Shown: positions 36,577 to 49,127, counted from the stretch's first letter. The stretch is 64,000 nucleotides of DNA from Dermanyssus gallinae (GCA_003439945.1 QVRM01007040.1:370001-434000), one strand, 5' to 3'. The notes: generated by a model from the sequence alone, not told the origin. Numbers and translations: made by a program.

Positions 36577-36800
36577 CAACAACAGCAGCAGCAGCAGCAA
36601 CAACAGCGACAACAGCAACAGCAGTTCATCGACTACGAACGAATACTGGTCATATAGTTATTCTGCCTGCAGTATGGTATTGCTGGCGGCAACAACAACA
36701 ACAACAACAATGACAAGAAACACAATAACAACAACAAGAACAATAACAACAACGACAACAACAATGACAATAAACACAACAACAACAACAACAACGGCGG
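36577..36800 (+). repeat. CAG/CAA-rich blocks
   Basis: CAG/CAA at 36577-36626 and CAA/AAC at 36690-36795. The polarity is opposite to the adjacent GTT array. Confidence 0.9.
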
Positions 36801-36919
36801 GACGGACTATGAAGATGGTCACAAATGATAGCCTCGCCCGCCACACGAGATGGCGAGCAGCTACTATTCAACGTTCGGTTGGAGCATCAACGGGGATTGC
36901 CTTCAGGCCTCTGTAAGTT

Positions 36920-37030
36920 CCTCCGTCTTCTTTTTTTTTTCGTTTCTCCTCCTCTTTTTTCTTCTGGTTCTGCGTTTTCTTCTTCTCCTTCTCCTCCTCC
37001 TTCTCCTCCTTTCCGTTGCTCCTGCGCCTC
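36920..37030. other. Pyrimidine-rich (T/C) tract
   Basis: Over 100 bases of almost only T and C with TCT/TCC units; composition only. Confidence 0.8.
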
Positions 37031-37164
37031 TTAATCATTGACAGAAACAGAGTGAGTGACCCGCCCGTTTGTACCATCAAGTAGCACGCTCGTAGCACGC
37101 ACACGTTTTTACTCTCGCGCTACCCTAGACCCCTCGAGGAGTTTCTTCTTCAAAGGGTCAACGT

Positions 37165-37410
37165 TGTCTCCATCATCATCATCGTCGTCATCGTCAACAT
37201 CCTCGCTCGTGGTCTGGTCGTCCAACGGCCGAACCAATGGCACTACGCTGAGGCGGCGGCTGCTGCGATGGCGGTACCAGCAGACACAACATAACCACAA
37301 CAGCAACAACAGTAAGACGATTTGTGGTGACGACGGCAGCAGCAGCAGCAACAACAACGCAACAACAGCAACAACGCAACAACAACAACAACCACAACAA
37401 CAAACATACG
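37165..37410. repeat. ATC/GTC patch then CAG/CAA block
   Basis: ATC/GTC at about 37172-37197, CAG/CAA at about 37336-37405. Confidence 0.85.
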
Positions 37411-37686
37411 AAGAATAATACGAACAGCCATCCAGTATCGTCGAATCGAAATCTGCAACGCTACGCCGATGACACTCACGCCGGTGTGAGTAAGTTCCTA
37501 GGTTCGTACATTCTCCAACGTGCAGTGGCCTTTCGTTACTATCGACTGATAAACCGTTGTGATGATATGTGACCACGGTCACAGTGTATGTGCCGCTTTT
37601 GGCACTCGATGGGGGTGGTGCTTGTGGTGTGTCTAGTATCAGAAGATGGGCCCAATTCATTCTCTCTGCGTACCGAATACAGCTCT

Positions 37687-37925
37687 TGGGCGTATGGGGC
37701 GTACTAGACGGTTATCGCATTGCCATCCACCCGGGTGTCGCCGGTTCGATCCCCAATGTTGATCGAATTTTCTTTGAGCGATGCTGAGAGCGATGCATTA
37801 AGAATAGATGATAAACATGTCCGGCCTTCAGTGCGTTGAAGATACGTCGCACGACAATTCCAAGCACGTAGGGAACGGTGAATAGTCTAGAATGGTCTAG
37901 AATTAGAAACTACCGATTTAAAAAA
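37687..37925 (+). mobile_element. SINE family B (copy B3), most complete
   Basis: Head gtactagacggttatcgcat, B box gtcgccggttcgatcccca, then atgttgatcgaattttcttt, gagcgatgcattaag and aatagatgataaacatgtcc, then gcgttgaagatacgtcgcac, gacaattccaagcacgtagg and the terminal tctagaattagaaacta. Word order matches copy B4 throughout, and its tail matches B1. At about 240 bases it is longer than family A and shares only box motifs with it, so I treat it as a separate family. Confidence 0.75.
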
Positions 37926-37945
37926 TGTTTGTATTTCTAGACTGT

Positions 37946-39335
37946 TTCTCGCGCCGTTTCAAAGAGAGGGTTCTTGCCACAGCTTGGGTTCGAATCTGGT
38001 TAGCTGGCTATGCTTGGATTCGTTGTTCTTCATTGGTTTGTTGGGTCAAGTTGAACATTGTCCTCGCGCTATATGCTGCTACGTCCCTCTACTAGAGAAA
38101 ACCTATACACATCTAGTATGAGAGCGCTATGGTTATGCAAAATGTACAGACGAAACGATGGAATAAACTAGTCTCCGACTAGCCAAAACTACGACCACGT
38201 AGGTTCGATAAGGCCTAAAGTTGAGAGAATTTACACCGTCGTATTTTCAAACAAAGTCGGATAGGATCGAGGCTAAGAGTGTCGGCGGCGGGTTTAAGGA
38301 AATGTTTATTTAAGGCGCGTTTCCATGGTGATCGCTTGGCTTCCCCTGGCATTCGTAAGAAGTTGAACACTAAATAGATGTTCATCAACTCATTTCAATA
38401 TCGTGGACGAAAGGCAGTAATAGCCTGCTAGAATAACGGTGACACAGAACTATGATCGATCTGTAATGCTGATTAATGAACTAATTATTTAGAACGCGGT
38501 ACAAACAGGGCTGGACACAAACTGGCCGGTGAAATGGACGGCGCGTCAGTCACCAGTCACTACTAAGGCCTTAAGCGGGTTCGTTTTACCATTAAAAAGA
38601 GTTCTTCGTAAATAATTGTAGAACAGTTCAAAACAATCATGTCAACACTGCTAAACGGGCTGCTTTCATGAGGCTATGGTTACTTGCTGGAATTGGTGGT
38701 GTTTGCAATTGTTGTCATCGCAACAAATTGTTGCTGCTATTGTTCTTGGATTTATTGCTGGTATTGCCGCGAACGCTGTTGTGGTTGGTTTTGCTCTCAT
38801 GTGACTCCATGAGCGGCGTTTATTTCGCGGCAGTGACGGAATTAAGCTTTTTTTTGTTGTAGAATTGCCTAACTCAATGCTGTGGTCAGACCGGATGACG
38901 GTATTAAGCAGATGCCTATTAAATGAGCTTGCTAGTTAGAATTCGTTCCACATGTGCTACACTGGCTGCTAAACTGACCAATCAATGTGGGCGGAAACAT
39001 ATAAACGGCACCGATGTTTAGTTAAAACTGGTTAATCACAGCCAGCACAAACACGTCATATTCTCGATCCTTGCTCGTCGAAGATTTGCTAATCTTACCT
39101 CCCGTTTGTTCTTTTTCCGGTAGTTCGTACGTAATTCCTACTAACAAAAATTAGCACAGTGTGACGCCGCAAAGAAAACGGTTTTTATCATCAATTATAA
39201 TCTTGCAATCAAGCAACTAAGCGACGTCTCTACACTATACAGAGTTATACATATGTCAACACATACATGGTGCTACTTAGATTGGCGACTGACATGTGGT
39301 GTAGGCGCCTTCTTAGAAATTAATTGGGAAAAATA
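37946..39335. other. Unassigned stretch
   Basis: A lone tRNA-like B-box word (gggttcgaatctgg, about 37986-37999) lacks a convincing A box. A TTG-rich patch lies near 38695-38760. No supported gene. Confidence 0.4.
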
Positions 39336-39337
39336 TT

Positions 39338-39339
<2 letters not shown>

Positions 39340-39380
<41 letters not shown>
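39340..39380. repeat. (TA)n array
   Basis: About 20 uninterrupted units. Confidence 0.95.
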
Positions 39381-39385
<5 letters not shown>

Positions 39386-39794
39386 TACATATTTGTGGTG
39401 TCTCTATCCGTCACTGGAACGGTTGGCCGAATGGGGTCGATTGTCGCGTTTCACTCGGCACCGTTAACCGCGCTTTACTACTTACGCTGTACTAGAGCCA
39501 GTCAACCAGCCAGCTAATGGCTGGTAAAGCCGACCGCGCTATTTGTAAACGACAGATTTGTAATACAGCCTACTAAGGAACGATACAGCAGCGCTGTTGT
39601 TGGGCGGGATCATGTTGTAGTTGTTGTTGTTCTTGTCGTTATTGCTGTTGTTGTTGCTGTCGTTGTTGTTACTATTGCTGTTTCGTTGCGCTTATCAGGC
39701 TTCGTGTTGTCTTTTCTACAGGGCCTGTGCGGCTTGTTCGCGGCATACGAAGAGCTTCCGGTGTGCCATCGGCACGGACTCCATCATCGCCCGA

Positions 39795-39796
<2 letters not shown>
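39381..39796. other. Unassigned spacer
   Basis: TTG patch near 39614-39682. No gene. Confidence 0.4.
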
Positions 39797-39869
<73 letters not shown>

Positions 39870-39878
39870 ATATATACA
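39797..39878. repeat. (TA)n array, about 70 pure bases
   Basis: Ends tatgtaatatatacatatta. Confidence 0.96.
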
Positions 39879-40300
39879 TATTACTGCAAAACAGCATGAG
39901 CAACGAGTACCACGATAAATGAGTCGCGACAACGACGACGCCTACCCGATATAATGGCTGCACGGCCAGGAGAATCTATGAAGGCCGGAGCTGGGGCCTC
40001 TGCTCCGTCTTCTCATATTCAGAAAGAGAGACAAAGAGTGAGTGAGCGAGAGAGAGAGAGGGGACGCGAATCATAAGCGTAAGATGGTGTCGTCGGTCGG
40101 AGTGTTTGTGACAGAGCGCGCGCGGCATTCAATGGCGCGCATCGAATTGGGCCCCTTACTGCACTCGGCGTCATTCAACCCAGCCAGTCCGGCCTGTAGT
40201 TTCTCAGCCCAGACAGAGTCATGTACAAGCAAGTACACTTATGTATGTATGTGCTGCTGGCTGGAACAGTCATTGCTGCCTTCGATGCGATCAAACTTCT
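39879..40300. other. Unassigned spacer
   Basis: A GA patch lies near 40048-40062. No gene. Confidence 0.4.
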
Positions 40301-40302
40301 TG

Positions 40303-40304
40303 AG

Positions 40305-40338
<34 letters not shown>

Positions 40339-40468
40339 CGGCGATTATACCCGGTTTCATTACATTTTGTATTATATATATATTTATATATCTAACGACG
40401 ATTATACTCGGTTTCATTATTGTTCTCCATCCTTGTGCTTGTTATTGCTTTGTTGTTGCCGCTGTTTT
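40303..40468 (+). repeat. (TA)n plus locally repeated cggtttcatta unit, locus 1
   Basis: Two TA arrays (40303-40336, 40371-40391) are each followed by a similar unit: cgattatacccggtttcatt and cgattatactcggtttcatt. The second continues into gtgcttgttattgctttgtt, which recurs at 43.6 kb. Confidence 0.75.
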
Positions 40469-40576
40469 TGCATACGCCACCCCGAACTATGCTCGAAGAG
40501 TCTGCCGCTGTGTACACTACGGTGATGCTACTAATAGTTTAAGCGTGTAACTTTTGACCAATAATTGATCAATAAT

Positions 40577-40581
40577 ATATG

Positions 40582-40634
<53 letters not shown>
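40577..40634. repeat. (TA)n array
   Basis: About 26 units. Confidence 0.96.
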
Positions 40635-40637
<3 letters not shown>

Positions 40638-40736
40638 CACACATACATCGACTCATATACGCATTAACGCCCAAGCTTCTTGTTCGGTTGAAAGAAAGCG
40701 GAAAAGAACAGACAGATATGTATGTATAAACCTTGA

Positions 40737-40779
<43 letters not shown>

Positions 40780-40794
40780 CATATATATACATAC

Positions 40795-40826
<32 letters not shown>

Positions 40827-40827
40827 G
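40737..40827. repeat. Compound (CT)n(TA)n array
   Basis: About 12 CT units, then TA units with catata and catacatatg interruptions. Confidence 0.96.
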
Positions 40828-41660
40828 ATTATTTAATTGCGTAGTTAAAAAATCGGTACAGCCATTCAACAAGTGGTTCGATGTTTTTTGGCCCCGGCTT
40901 CTGTTAAACGATTGCACATGGATTGTTCTACTTAACTACAACTGTACTTGTGGCAAACACGTATTGTGGCTCATTACGGTCGTTGTTGTCTTGACACGCG
41001 TGGGGTAGTTGAGCAAGCTCCACATTGAGAGCGGGTTCCGCCGCTTGTATTCGTCCGGTGTGCGGCCATACATCGGTGGTTGGTCGGTCGATGTTTGTCA
41101 TTTCACATACTGCCAATGTGTGTGCGAGAGGTCTTTTTTTCTGCGCTTCGTTTCTTCATTCCTTCTGTGTTCTTCGCTGCCGTTGTTCATTAGTACTGTC
41201 GTCTGTGCGTCTGCGTCTGCGTCATCGCCATCGCGACTACAGGAGTTTCCAGGTTCTGCCCGTTTCGCACAAAGCCAGCCAGCCTACCAGAAAGGGCCAG
41301 ACCGATCTACGCGACGTAACAGTGGCGTCGTTTTGCGACGATCACATTGACATTCGCGCATATTATTACCTCTAGGCTATTACCTCTCGATGATAACAAT
41401 GCTACGTAAGATGCTGGTGGTGGTGGTGATCTTCATCGCCAGCCTTCGTGGTAAAGGTGATAATGGTGGCGGTAGCGGTGGTGGTTGTGGTTGTGGCGGT
41501 GGCGGTGTTGATCGTGGTGGTGGTGGCTGCTGCTGACGATGGTGGAAATGACGGTGATGTAACCGATGCAACGGCAACTCAGCTTCTGATGAAGCGAAAA
41601 TTCTTTGAACGGAAAGTCATTTGCTGAAATATGATGATTCATTATTCTCTACAGTAGCGT
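40828..41660. other. Unassigned stretch
   Basis: GGT/GTG-rich patches near 41416-41530. No supported gene. Confidence 0.4.
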
Positions 41661-41664
41661 TCTG

Positions 41665-41895
41665 TTTTTCTTACCGACCCCCCCCCCTTCCTCTATCTAT
41701 CCACACTTTTCTCTCTCATTCTCTCCTTTCTCTCGGTCTTCTCCTGTCCTTATTTCTGTCTTTAGCCTCATTTCTGTTATGTATCTCTCTCTCTCTCTCT
41801 CCCTCTTCATAACCTCTTCTTTTCGTTTTGCCTTCGTTCTTTCATCTGTTTTTCGTTCTTGACCTTTTTCCTATTCTCTATACCCTTTTCGTGCG
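41665..41895. other. Pyrimidine-rich (T/C) tract
   Basis: Strong T/C bias for over 200 bases, with a (CT)n run near 41785-41802. Confidence 0.75.
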
Positions 41896-42014
41896 GGGTT
41901 TATTGGTTGCTACCCGCTGTTATCGTGGTCGGTCGGGCGTTTGCTAGCACGATACGATTCAGTAGTTCATTTTAGCCGGACAATGTTTTCGAATTCTCGC
42001 GCGCTTGATTGGAG

Positions 42015-42062
42015 AGAGAGTAGGACAGAGAAGGCAAGAGCGAGAGAGAGAAAGAGAGAGGG
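42015..42062. repeat. GA-rich patch
   Basis: Runs of gagagag and agagagaaag. Confidence 0.85.
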
Positions 42063-42154
42063 TCGATAATGTCACGGTCAGCGTGTCACGACTGGCTTGT
42101 TGGCACGCAAACACGCAGGCTGAGTGCCTGACTGACAACGCAAACTGGCTGACT

Positions 42155-42178
42155 ATGGATGGATGGATGGATGGATGG
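42155..42178. repeat. (GGAT)n array
   Basis: About six GGAT units. Confidence 0.93.
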
Positions 42179-42308
42179 TAGACTCTGGTGGACGACGAGG
42201 CCAAAAAGAACAGCGAACCAGACAACCCACCAAACCACCGATCCACCGACCGACCGGATGACGAGGGAACACCGTCGCCGCTGAGCAGCGGTCGAGGAAA
42301 TCGGCGCA

Positions 42309-42403
42309 TACATATATATATATATATATAGTTATATATATATATATATATATATATATAGCTATATATATATATATATAGTTATATATATATGTATATA
42401 TAG

Positions 42404-42439
<36 letters not shown>

Positions 42440-42469
42440 AGCTATATATATATATATATATATATATAC
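42309..42469. repeat. Long interrupted (TA)n array, about 160 bases
   Basis: TA blocks separated by regularly recurring gttata, gctata and gtata interruptions, which suggests block duplication inside the array. Confidence 0.97.
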
Positions 42470-43449
42470 TGTGTGTACTCAAAGCGTGCCTTGAGCGTTG
42501 AGTAACAACAACGACGACATCCCGCAGTCATTCCTCTTCTTCTGCCATCGACTGTCCGTGGGCCTAACGTTGGTGAAGCAGCAGCTACCGTGACAGTAGC
42601 GGCGTAGATACATATGCACTATGCGGGGGTGCGGGGTGTGGGGTATGAGGTGCTGGGAGGGGGTAGACTAGAGAGCCCGCGCACCCCCAGCACGACATAA
42701 CAGCTAGTCAGCGGACAGAAGGAATAACGGTGCCGCCGCCGACGACGACAACGACGACAACAATAACAATCATGCTAACCACGTCTGTCTGATGACCATC
42801 AAGCTGTTGTTGACCATACAAAAACGGTCCTGCACAAAGTGTGGCTGAACAAAGATCTCCAGCTTCGGACAGCCTCATAACCTCGTCTAGAGAAGGCTAT
42901 GAGACCTCATTTAGACTGTAATCATATCATAACACACATTGATAGTGTTTTTGTTATTGTTATTGTTGTTGTTGTCGTTAATGCAGCAATTTCCGTGTAA
43001 AAAACGTCTTCGATGCCACTTTTTATTTCCCTTTGGCTTTTTAAAGAGATCTTCTTACAGTCGATATCGTGCGTCTTCTTGATGCTATCCGGGTCTAAAT
43101 TATTTACTTTTTATTCGGGGAGCGAGACAGGATGATGCGGTAGAAATATGGAATTAATCGAATTGGCTTCTTGACGTCGAGAGCTAGATGCTCTTAAGCC
43201 CTAGCGTGGGCAAGCTTGCATAAATACTATTAATTGTATATATTGTATATTTATAAGCCATATTTCAAAAGTAAAAAAGGTTCCATCAAAAAAAAGACTA
43301 TCGAGTTAATACGCAGACATATGAATGTACAGCATGTCTACCTGACGGATGCAGCAACGACGTTGACCAGCAAAAGTAACCGGAGCACGTTAACGGCTTT
43401 AATCGAATTTTTCTATACGCATATTTAGCAACAATGCTTGGCGCATGAC

Positions 43450-43450
<1 letters not shown>
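42470..43450. other. Unassigned stretch
   Basis: Small GAC and TTG patches near 42733-42770 and 42953-42976. No gene. Confidence 0.4.

Positions 43451-43451
<1 letters not shown>

Positions 43452-43486
<35 letters not shown>
43452..43486. repeat. (TA)n array
   Basis: About 17 units. Confidence 0.95.
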
Positions 43487-43487
<1 letters not shown>

Positions 43488-43570
43488 CGATACCAAGCAA
43501 AAAGACGGCAATGCGTCAAATGAAAACCTTTATTTTTAAACGAAATGAAGGTGTATACCAAATGTGTATG

Positions 43571-43668
43571 ATATATATATATATATAGGTCATTATATTC
43601 GGTTTCATTCTATTCTTCTTCCTCCGTGTGCTTGTTATTGCTTTTGTTGCTGTTGCTGCTGCTGCCGT
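43571..43668 (+). repeat. (TA)n plus cggtttcatt unit, locus 2
   Basis: A short TA run is followed by cattatattcggtttcattc and gtgtgcttgttattgctttt, matching locus 1 at 40.38-40.46 kb in the same order. Confidence 0.7.
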
Positions 43669-44245
43669 GCGCTGTTCGTGTTGTTGCTCCCATTACTGCT
43701 TCGATTACTGCCGTAATAATGTTGTTTGGCGGCCCCACCTGTCAGTCATACCATCGATTTGTAATATTGGATTGGAGATTTCATTTGGGGCTGACTTCGA
43801 TTGATCTGAGCGAGCTGGCGGATTTGGTCCGCCCGCCTCCACCATGATTCTATGGTCACTCTCACGACTCTCAATTCCCTCGACAGGTGGTCGACCGAAC
43901 GACGCGAATGGCACAGGACGTCGGCACAGGAGGACCTTACCGCACCGGTAGAGATAGTGCGCAGTGCTTCTTACATGGCAATCGGATCGTGCCTATGGTT
44001 CATGTGCCGCAGCCACTTCTCAGAGAAGAGCACTCACTGGTGGTAGCAGGAACAATCATTACGCAGTACGCGTATCAGCTCTTAGCGTGTGTAGAGTGTC
44101 GACCGCGCTCGGTCGGTCGATGATTCCCTCATGACCGCCGTCAAGCAGTAAGCTGTATTGAGGGGGCAGCGCTTCCGCAGAGGCAGTGCCGCTGTTGTAG
44201 GCTCACTGATTCATTCATTCATTTATTCAAAGCTGATGGCGCAAA
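43669..44245. other. Unassigned stretch
   Basis: Frame 43887-44123 (78 codons) has balanced composition but no recognised family. Confidence 0.35.
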
Positions 44246-44269
44246 GTCCACGAGTTCATCGACAGGCCG

Positions 44270-44345
44270 GAGTCGACATGGTTCGACAGGTTCGCGGCGC
44301 CGACGCTAGAAGTCGTCGGTTCGAACCCGGAGCACAACGCGGGGA
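44270..44345 (+). other. Weak tRNA-like segment
   Basis: gtcgtcggttcgaacccgga contains a perfect B-box-like word. The upstream A-box position (catggttcgacaggttcg) is poor, and no full cloverleaf could be drawn by eye. It could be a decayed SINE head. The GGTTCGAACC core is palindromic, so the strand is uncertain. Confidence 0.3.
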
Positions 44346-44399
44346 GACTCTTTCAAAGCGATCGCTCGCCAAATTTAAAGACTTTGGTCGCTTGAAGTA

Positions 44400-45500
44400 G
44401 TAGTCCAATGAATTGACGCCAATAAGTAGTTTATGAGTTTGGCTATGAGTTGAACTACACCCGGTGGCGCCTGACTAGCCTAAAAGCTAGACTATATATT
44501 TTCGAAATAGGTAGACCTACCATTCATCTTTTTCCATGGCAATAGTTATTCTTGTCTTCCGGTTATAAGTGTTTCTGCTGCGCTAACTAATGAACCGCAA
44601 TGGCAGATTTCGACTTAACGTTCTATAATATCTCGTTAGCCGATCGTCAGCCGGCGACGGCATACAGTCGAATTAATTGAATTGGAGTATCTCCCGTGCC
44701 GTGTGCGCTGGAGGAGTTTTACATACCAGTCGTCGTTCTGCTGTTACGAAAGCGCTGTTTCGCCACAAAGGTGCCGTTATGGTGGAACCGCTTCGTTAAT
44801 GTGGTGCGCGTCGAAACAACGTTTTTAATTTCGGGGACGCGTATTAGGATCATTCCATCCCTCGTCTCGTTTCTCGGAACGCAAATGTTTTTCTTTCCAC
44901 TCGCGTGTTTGGCTAACGAACGCGACGTTTGTCGCAAACGTTTCGTCATCAACAAACTTGCGTCACCTGCGTCGCTAAACGTTGCCAACACGTATAAAGT
45001 GAACACCTTAGGTGCTTGTTGGCAAAGCGTTGTCGATTTTCGACGACGGTTCCGATTAGTGGCTGTTCGGCCTACTTTCTGTGCTGGGCGGATGGCAGGA
45101 AGAAGGTTGATAAGAGGACCGGCTACGTCGCGACGTCACGAAAAAGCTTCTCAGTTGGTTCCGACAACGGAACTACACTCAAGGTGCGAGCAGTCGAACG
45201 CCTAATTCGAAAGCATAATTAGTCGATTTTGCTGACCTAAAATAACCATGGCCAATCGATTTGGCCGTCTGTCCGTCCGTTCGTCTGACTGACTGTATGT
45301 AAGTTCAAAAGCTCTTATACAGATTAATCTGCAAGCAGGCTGCCGCTGCTGTGTTTTTAGTCTTCGCCCGCCCCACCGGTGTGCCTTGTCGAGGCCTAGC
45401 CAAATCGAGAGAGAGGTGCGCCCCCAATACGAGGTCAGTCCTGACTTCGACCACCAAGGGACGACGGATCGATTGGGGCGGCGCCCATCAAATGGCGCTG
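44400..45500. other. Repeat-poor stretch with an unassigned 169-codon frame
   Basis: Frame 44696-45205 (starting MPCALEEFYI) lies in DNA nearly free of microsatellites and has balanced composition. A 95-codon frame overlaps on the other strand. No motif, signal peptide or splice pattern supports either, so I record it as an unassigned ORF only. Confidence 0.3.
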
Positions 45501-45508
45501 CCACAACA

Positions 45509-45515
<7 letters not shown>

Positions 45516-45539
<24 letters not shown>

Positions 45540-45605
45540 GGGCGCTCTCTCCCTCGTACACACACACACAGACACAATATCTCTCTCTGTTGCCCCTTCT
45601 GCAAA
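45516..45605. repeat. (CT)n and (CA)n patches
   Basis: About 12 CT units at 45516-45539, then acacacacac near 45559-45570. Confidence 0.9.
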
Positions 45606-45895
45606 TGGACGCACGGTTTAGCTCATGCGCACGTCACGTATGGCCCACATACATGGCGAGCACCCACTGGTGTACTTTGGGCACACCAACAACGAACCCC
45701 TCGAGCAGTTTAGCTTCGTTGTATGTGCATGTGTGCGTATTCGTACGTGTTTTTGTGATAGTGCTGGTGCCTAAACAACAGAGCACACGATTGTGAAATG
45801 AATACATAGCTTCGGCCAGAAATTAATGAATGTGAGCGAGCAGAATGATATGACTCGCCAAGTTCATAGGATCATCGCACATAAACGGCGTGTTA

Positions 45896-45921
45896 TATAT
45901 ATATATATATATATATATATT
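45896..45921. repeat. (TA)n array
   Basis: About 12 units. Confidence 0.94.
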
Positions 45922-46167
45922 ATCTATAGGTTACCTATAGAAGTTTCAGCTGCTAGCGTTCGAGACTTTGGCCCAGGCGACTTCACTCGCAAACTTCTCC
46001 ACAGGGTCGGTGAGCACCTGAACCTCGCAACAGGAGACAATAAATTCGCGGCTTTCTTGAGACTAAGGGGCACGCTGCTGAAGTGATCCCAACCCACTCT
46101 ATAAGACATAGGGTAATAATACCAGGGCACACGTTCTCGGGAGATAATTGTCGCTCCATTTGTATTA

Positions 46168-46168
<1 letters not shown>

Positions 46169-46201
<33 letters not shown>

Positions 46202-46238
46202 AGCTTGCCCCACGACTTTATATATATATATATATATG
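46169..46238. repeat. (CT)n(TA)n, then a second (TA)n
   Basis: About eight CT units run into TA units (to 46198); a second TA run is at 46220-46237. Confidence 0.95.
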
Positions 46239-46627
46239 TAGTTGTTGTGCATATGACACGGCAGAGGTTAATCTGAGGAACACGTTCGAGGATAACAATC
46301 ACAACAGCAATATTCGCATCAGCGGTAACAAGGAATATAACAAGTAACGAAGGAAATCCGCTTTACGGTCGATGATAGTGGCTCTCACAGAATGCCAGCT
46401 ATTGGCTCGCCGTATCTGTGTCGGCGTCGCCGTCTGTGCTGCCGCAGCTGTGAACAGCAGAGTCCCACAATGACAGGCGAGCGGATGAATATCACGTCTC
46501 TCTCTCTCTCTCTCTCACCCATAGTGCAAGTCTCCGTTGTGGTACAGCGTTGACGGTTTTGAGTCAGCGCAAATCCCCGTACGACTCAGATTGTAAATCT
46601 GCAAACACATTTTTCCTAAACAATCAC
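46239..46627. other. Unassigned spacer
   Basis: (CT)n patch at 46497-46516. No gene. Confidence 0.4.
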
Positions 46628-46652
46628 GTATATATATATATATATATATATT
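46628..46652. repeat. (TA)n array
   Basis: About 12 units. Confidence 0.94.
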
Positions 46653-47012
46653 TATATGTGTACACGATTCACGCACATACGCAAAAACCCATGGAAACTT
46701 CTCTAACGTTACTAATAAACAAACAAATAATAATAATAATAATGAATTTGTTTGACCCTGTTATTAGTGAGCAGATAGAGTTAGCAAGGAAGCGACTATG
46801 ACGTTACTGCGCAGCGAACGCTCATAGCCAGAGAGTAAACTCGAGCGAATTCGGAGACGCAGAAAGCCTACAGATGCCTGCCTGTTGTCGAGCGAGCGTG
46901 ATTGTCCTCATCTGATTCGAGGACTGCGATCTGCGAGAATACCTCGCTGATCAAAAAGGTCACCATAATGTCGCTGACAACGTTTACTTATATTAGAACG
47001 GGTAATGCGAGT
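46653..47012. other. Unassigned spacer
   Basis: AAT patch near 46728-46743. No gene. Confidence 0.4.
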
Positions 47013-47013
47013 G

Positions 47014-47062
<49 letters not shown>
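47014..47062. repeat. (TA)n array
   Basis: About 24 uninterrupted units. Confidence 0.96.
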
Positions 47063-47065
<3 letters not shown>

Positions 47066-49078
47066 AAAACATGTTCTACAGAGTACGGCAGGTACGGTAG
47101 GTGATAAAGTTTGCTGATTTGCTACTTCCTCCTCTTTCTATCTATTTATCTATCGAAGCAGTCTTCATTAGGACTTCATTCGACTTCGATATTATGGCTG
47201 TTGATTTAACATACATATTTTATGGTTACACATACGGAAAGGCATATAGTTGTTGTTGTTGTTGTTCCTAAGTTGTTTTTTTCTTCTTCCATATCTGATA
47301 GGTGGCAATAACACAGCGTTTCATCACCGTCATTGCTAGTAGTGGTACTATTACCGTGGCAGCAGGAACTAACAAGAACTCCCGTGGGAACGAGTGGAAC
47401 CGGGGACTCGGTGACTTGATGATCGACGCTGTTCTCTCTGTTGGCCAGCCGGCTAGTCTGAGATGGCAGTAGCCCGGCCATAACGATGAGAAAAGCAAAA
47501 CCAAACAGCAACTACTACTATTACTACTACTACAATACCAAACTACAAACAATACTACTATACAATACCAAACAACAACAGCGCCAAAGTAGAGATTGTT
47601 CGGTTGACATTAAATAGACAACCAAGCAAACAAAGCAATAAGTGCGTGTAAAGAATTTTAGCAACGATCAACTATTGTTGTCATCACTGCTGATTGCGCA
47701 GGCCGAACCTCTAATGAGACTTTTTGAAATTTCATCATTTGCCGAAAATGACATTTCACAAAATTGGGCGGCTATGTACGCGTCTGCAGAAGCGGCAGAA
47801 CTGAGGCTGAGCTCTCCTTCACAGCAGAGCAGGAGATTCATGATAGAGTGCTGTATGAGGACTCTAGAACTAAGTGAGACAGTGCAAAAGTGCATCTAAC
47901 ACCATTCTAGCTGCCTCGATACGCGCTTTGATATTATTAAAGCATTTGTCGAATATCATTCTTATGCCATAGCAATCAGACAGACTCCCTGTGGGGGCGA
48001 TAAAGCAAACAGACTTACTCAATGTCGGGAGCACCTGGGTTCGCCCCTCCCCCCAAGCACCAACCAAGCAGCAGGCCAAGTTCGATTCTTCTCTGACCAG
48101 AAGACACTCATTATTAACGCAAAATACCCCTACAATAAAAAAAAATAGGCAAGATGACCGTTGGCTTGCCCACGATAACCAGAAGATGTCTCTATAGTGA
48201 CACAACGCAAACTTCCAGCTTATGTGCACTTTTTGAGTGGTTTGTGTGTGTGTGTGTGTGTGTGTGCGTGTATATCTAGTGAAGAAAACGTGATGACACC
48301 ATACGTGTTGTAAAAAATCGAAACAGTGACACATAAAGCTTATTTGTACGGTCCCATGTCTATTTGTATAAAACCCCGTGGATAAATGGTGTGTCTAATG
48401 ATTTGCATTACGACGTGTTTTTATGTACACCAGATATACAAGTGCTCCGCCGGCCATGGCGGAGCTGTATAGCATGAGCTGTTCAGATTCTTCTGCTTCT
48501 TCTTTTGCATCTGTCCTATATACTCGTCTATATGTGTACGACGATCATGTGCCGATGCGAGCGAGAACGGCATTCGTCAACCTTCGCTCTTCCTCTTGTA
48601 TAGAACGTCTCTCGATGTGTGATGAGGCACGTCACCGTGTTGTTACAATTTGTGCACGTCTCTGCACGTCAGCATCTTTCGGTCGAGCTCGGCTTGAATG
48701 TATCGTGTGTAGCAAGTCTGACATCTTATAATTGGTTGGAACGTTGATGGTCGCTTTACATCGTCTGTGGCTGATCGACAACATAGTAGTAGCAGTATAG
48801 TGAGAGGTAGAAGGACAACGTGTTCGTCATTGCCTTCAGCCTGCCAAGCAGACATTTGCAAATTTTGATAGGCGGGCTTTTTTTTTGGCAAGATGTCAGT
48901 AAACGGTTTGAGCAGCGATTTAAGAACGCGGCGATTAAAGCAATCGGTGCTTAAATGGAATAAATGCGTCCGCTAGGAGCGTCCAGACACATGCAAAACA
49001 TTTTATTAATTTCAATATTTGTCTTAATTTGGATGCACCACTCGTACAACGCATCAGTTCTTCCTGAGTTAGTCGTCT
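47063..49078. other. Unassigned stretch
   Basis: Contains TTG (47250-47266), TAC (47512-47532) and a (GT)n patch at 48243-48268. Frames 47642-47899 (plus) and 48334-47870 (minus) show no recognised domain. Confidence 0.4.

Positions 49079-49080
<2 letters not shown>

Positions 49081-49127
<47 letters not shown>

Noticed and set aside
37980..38005. Isolated gggttcgaatctgg B-box word as a SINE or tRNA
   Set aside because: No upstream A box at the right spacing and no match to the other families.
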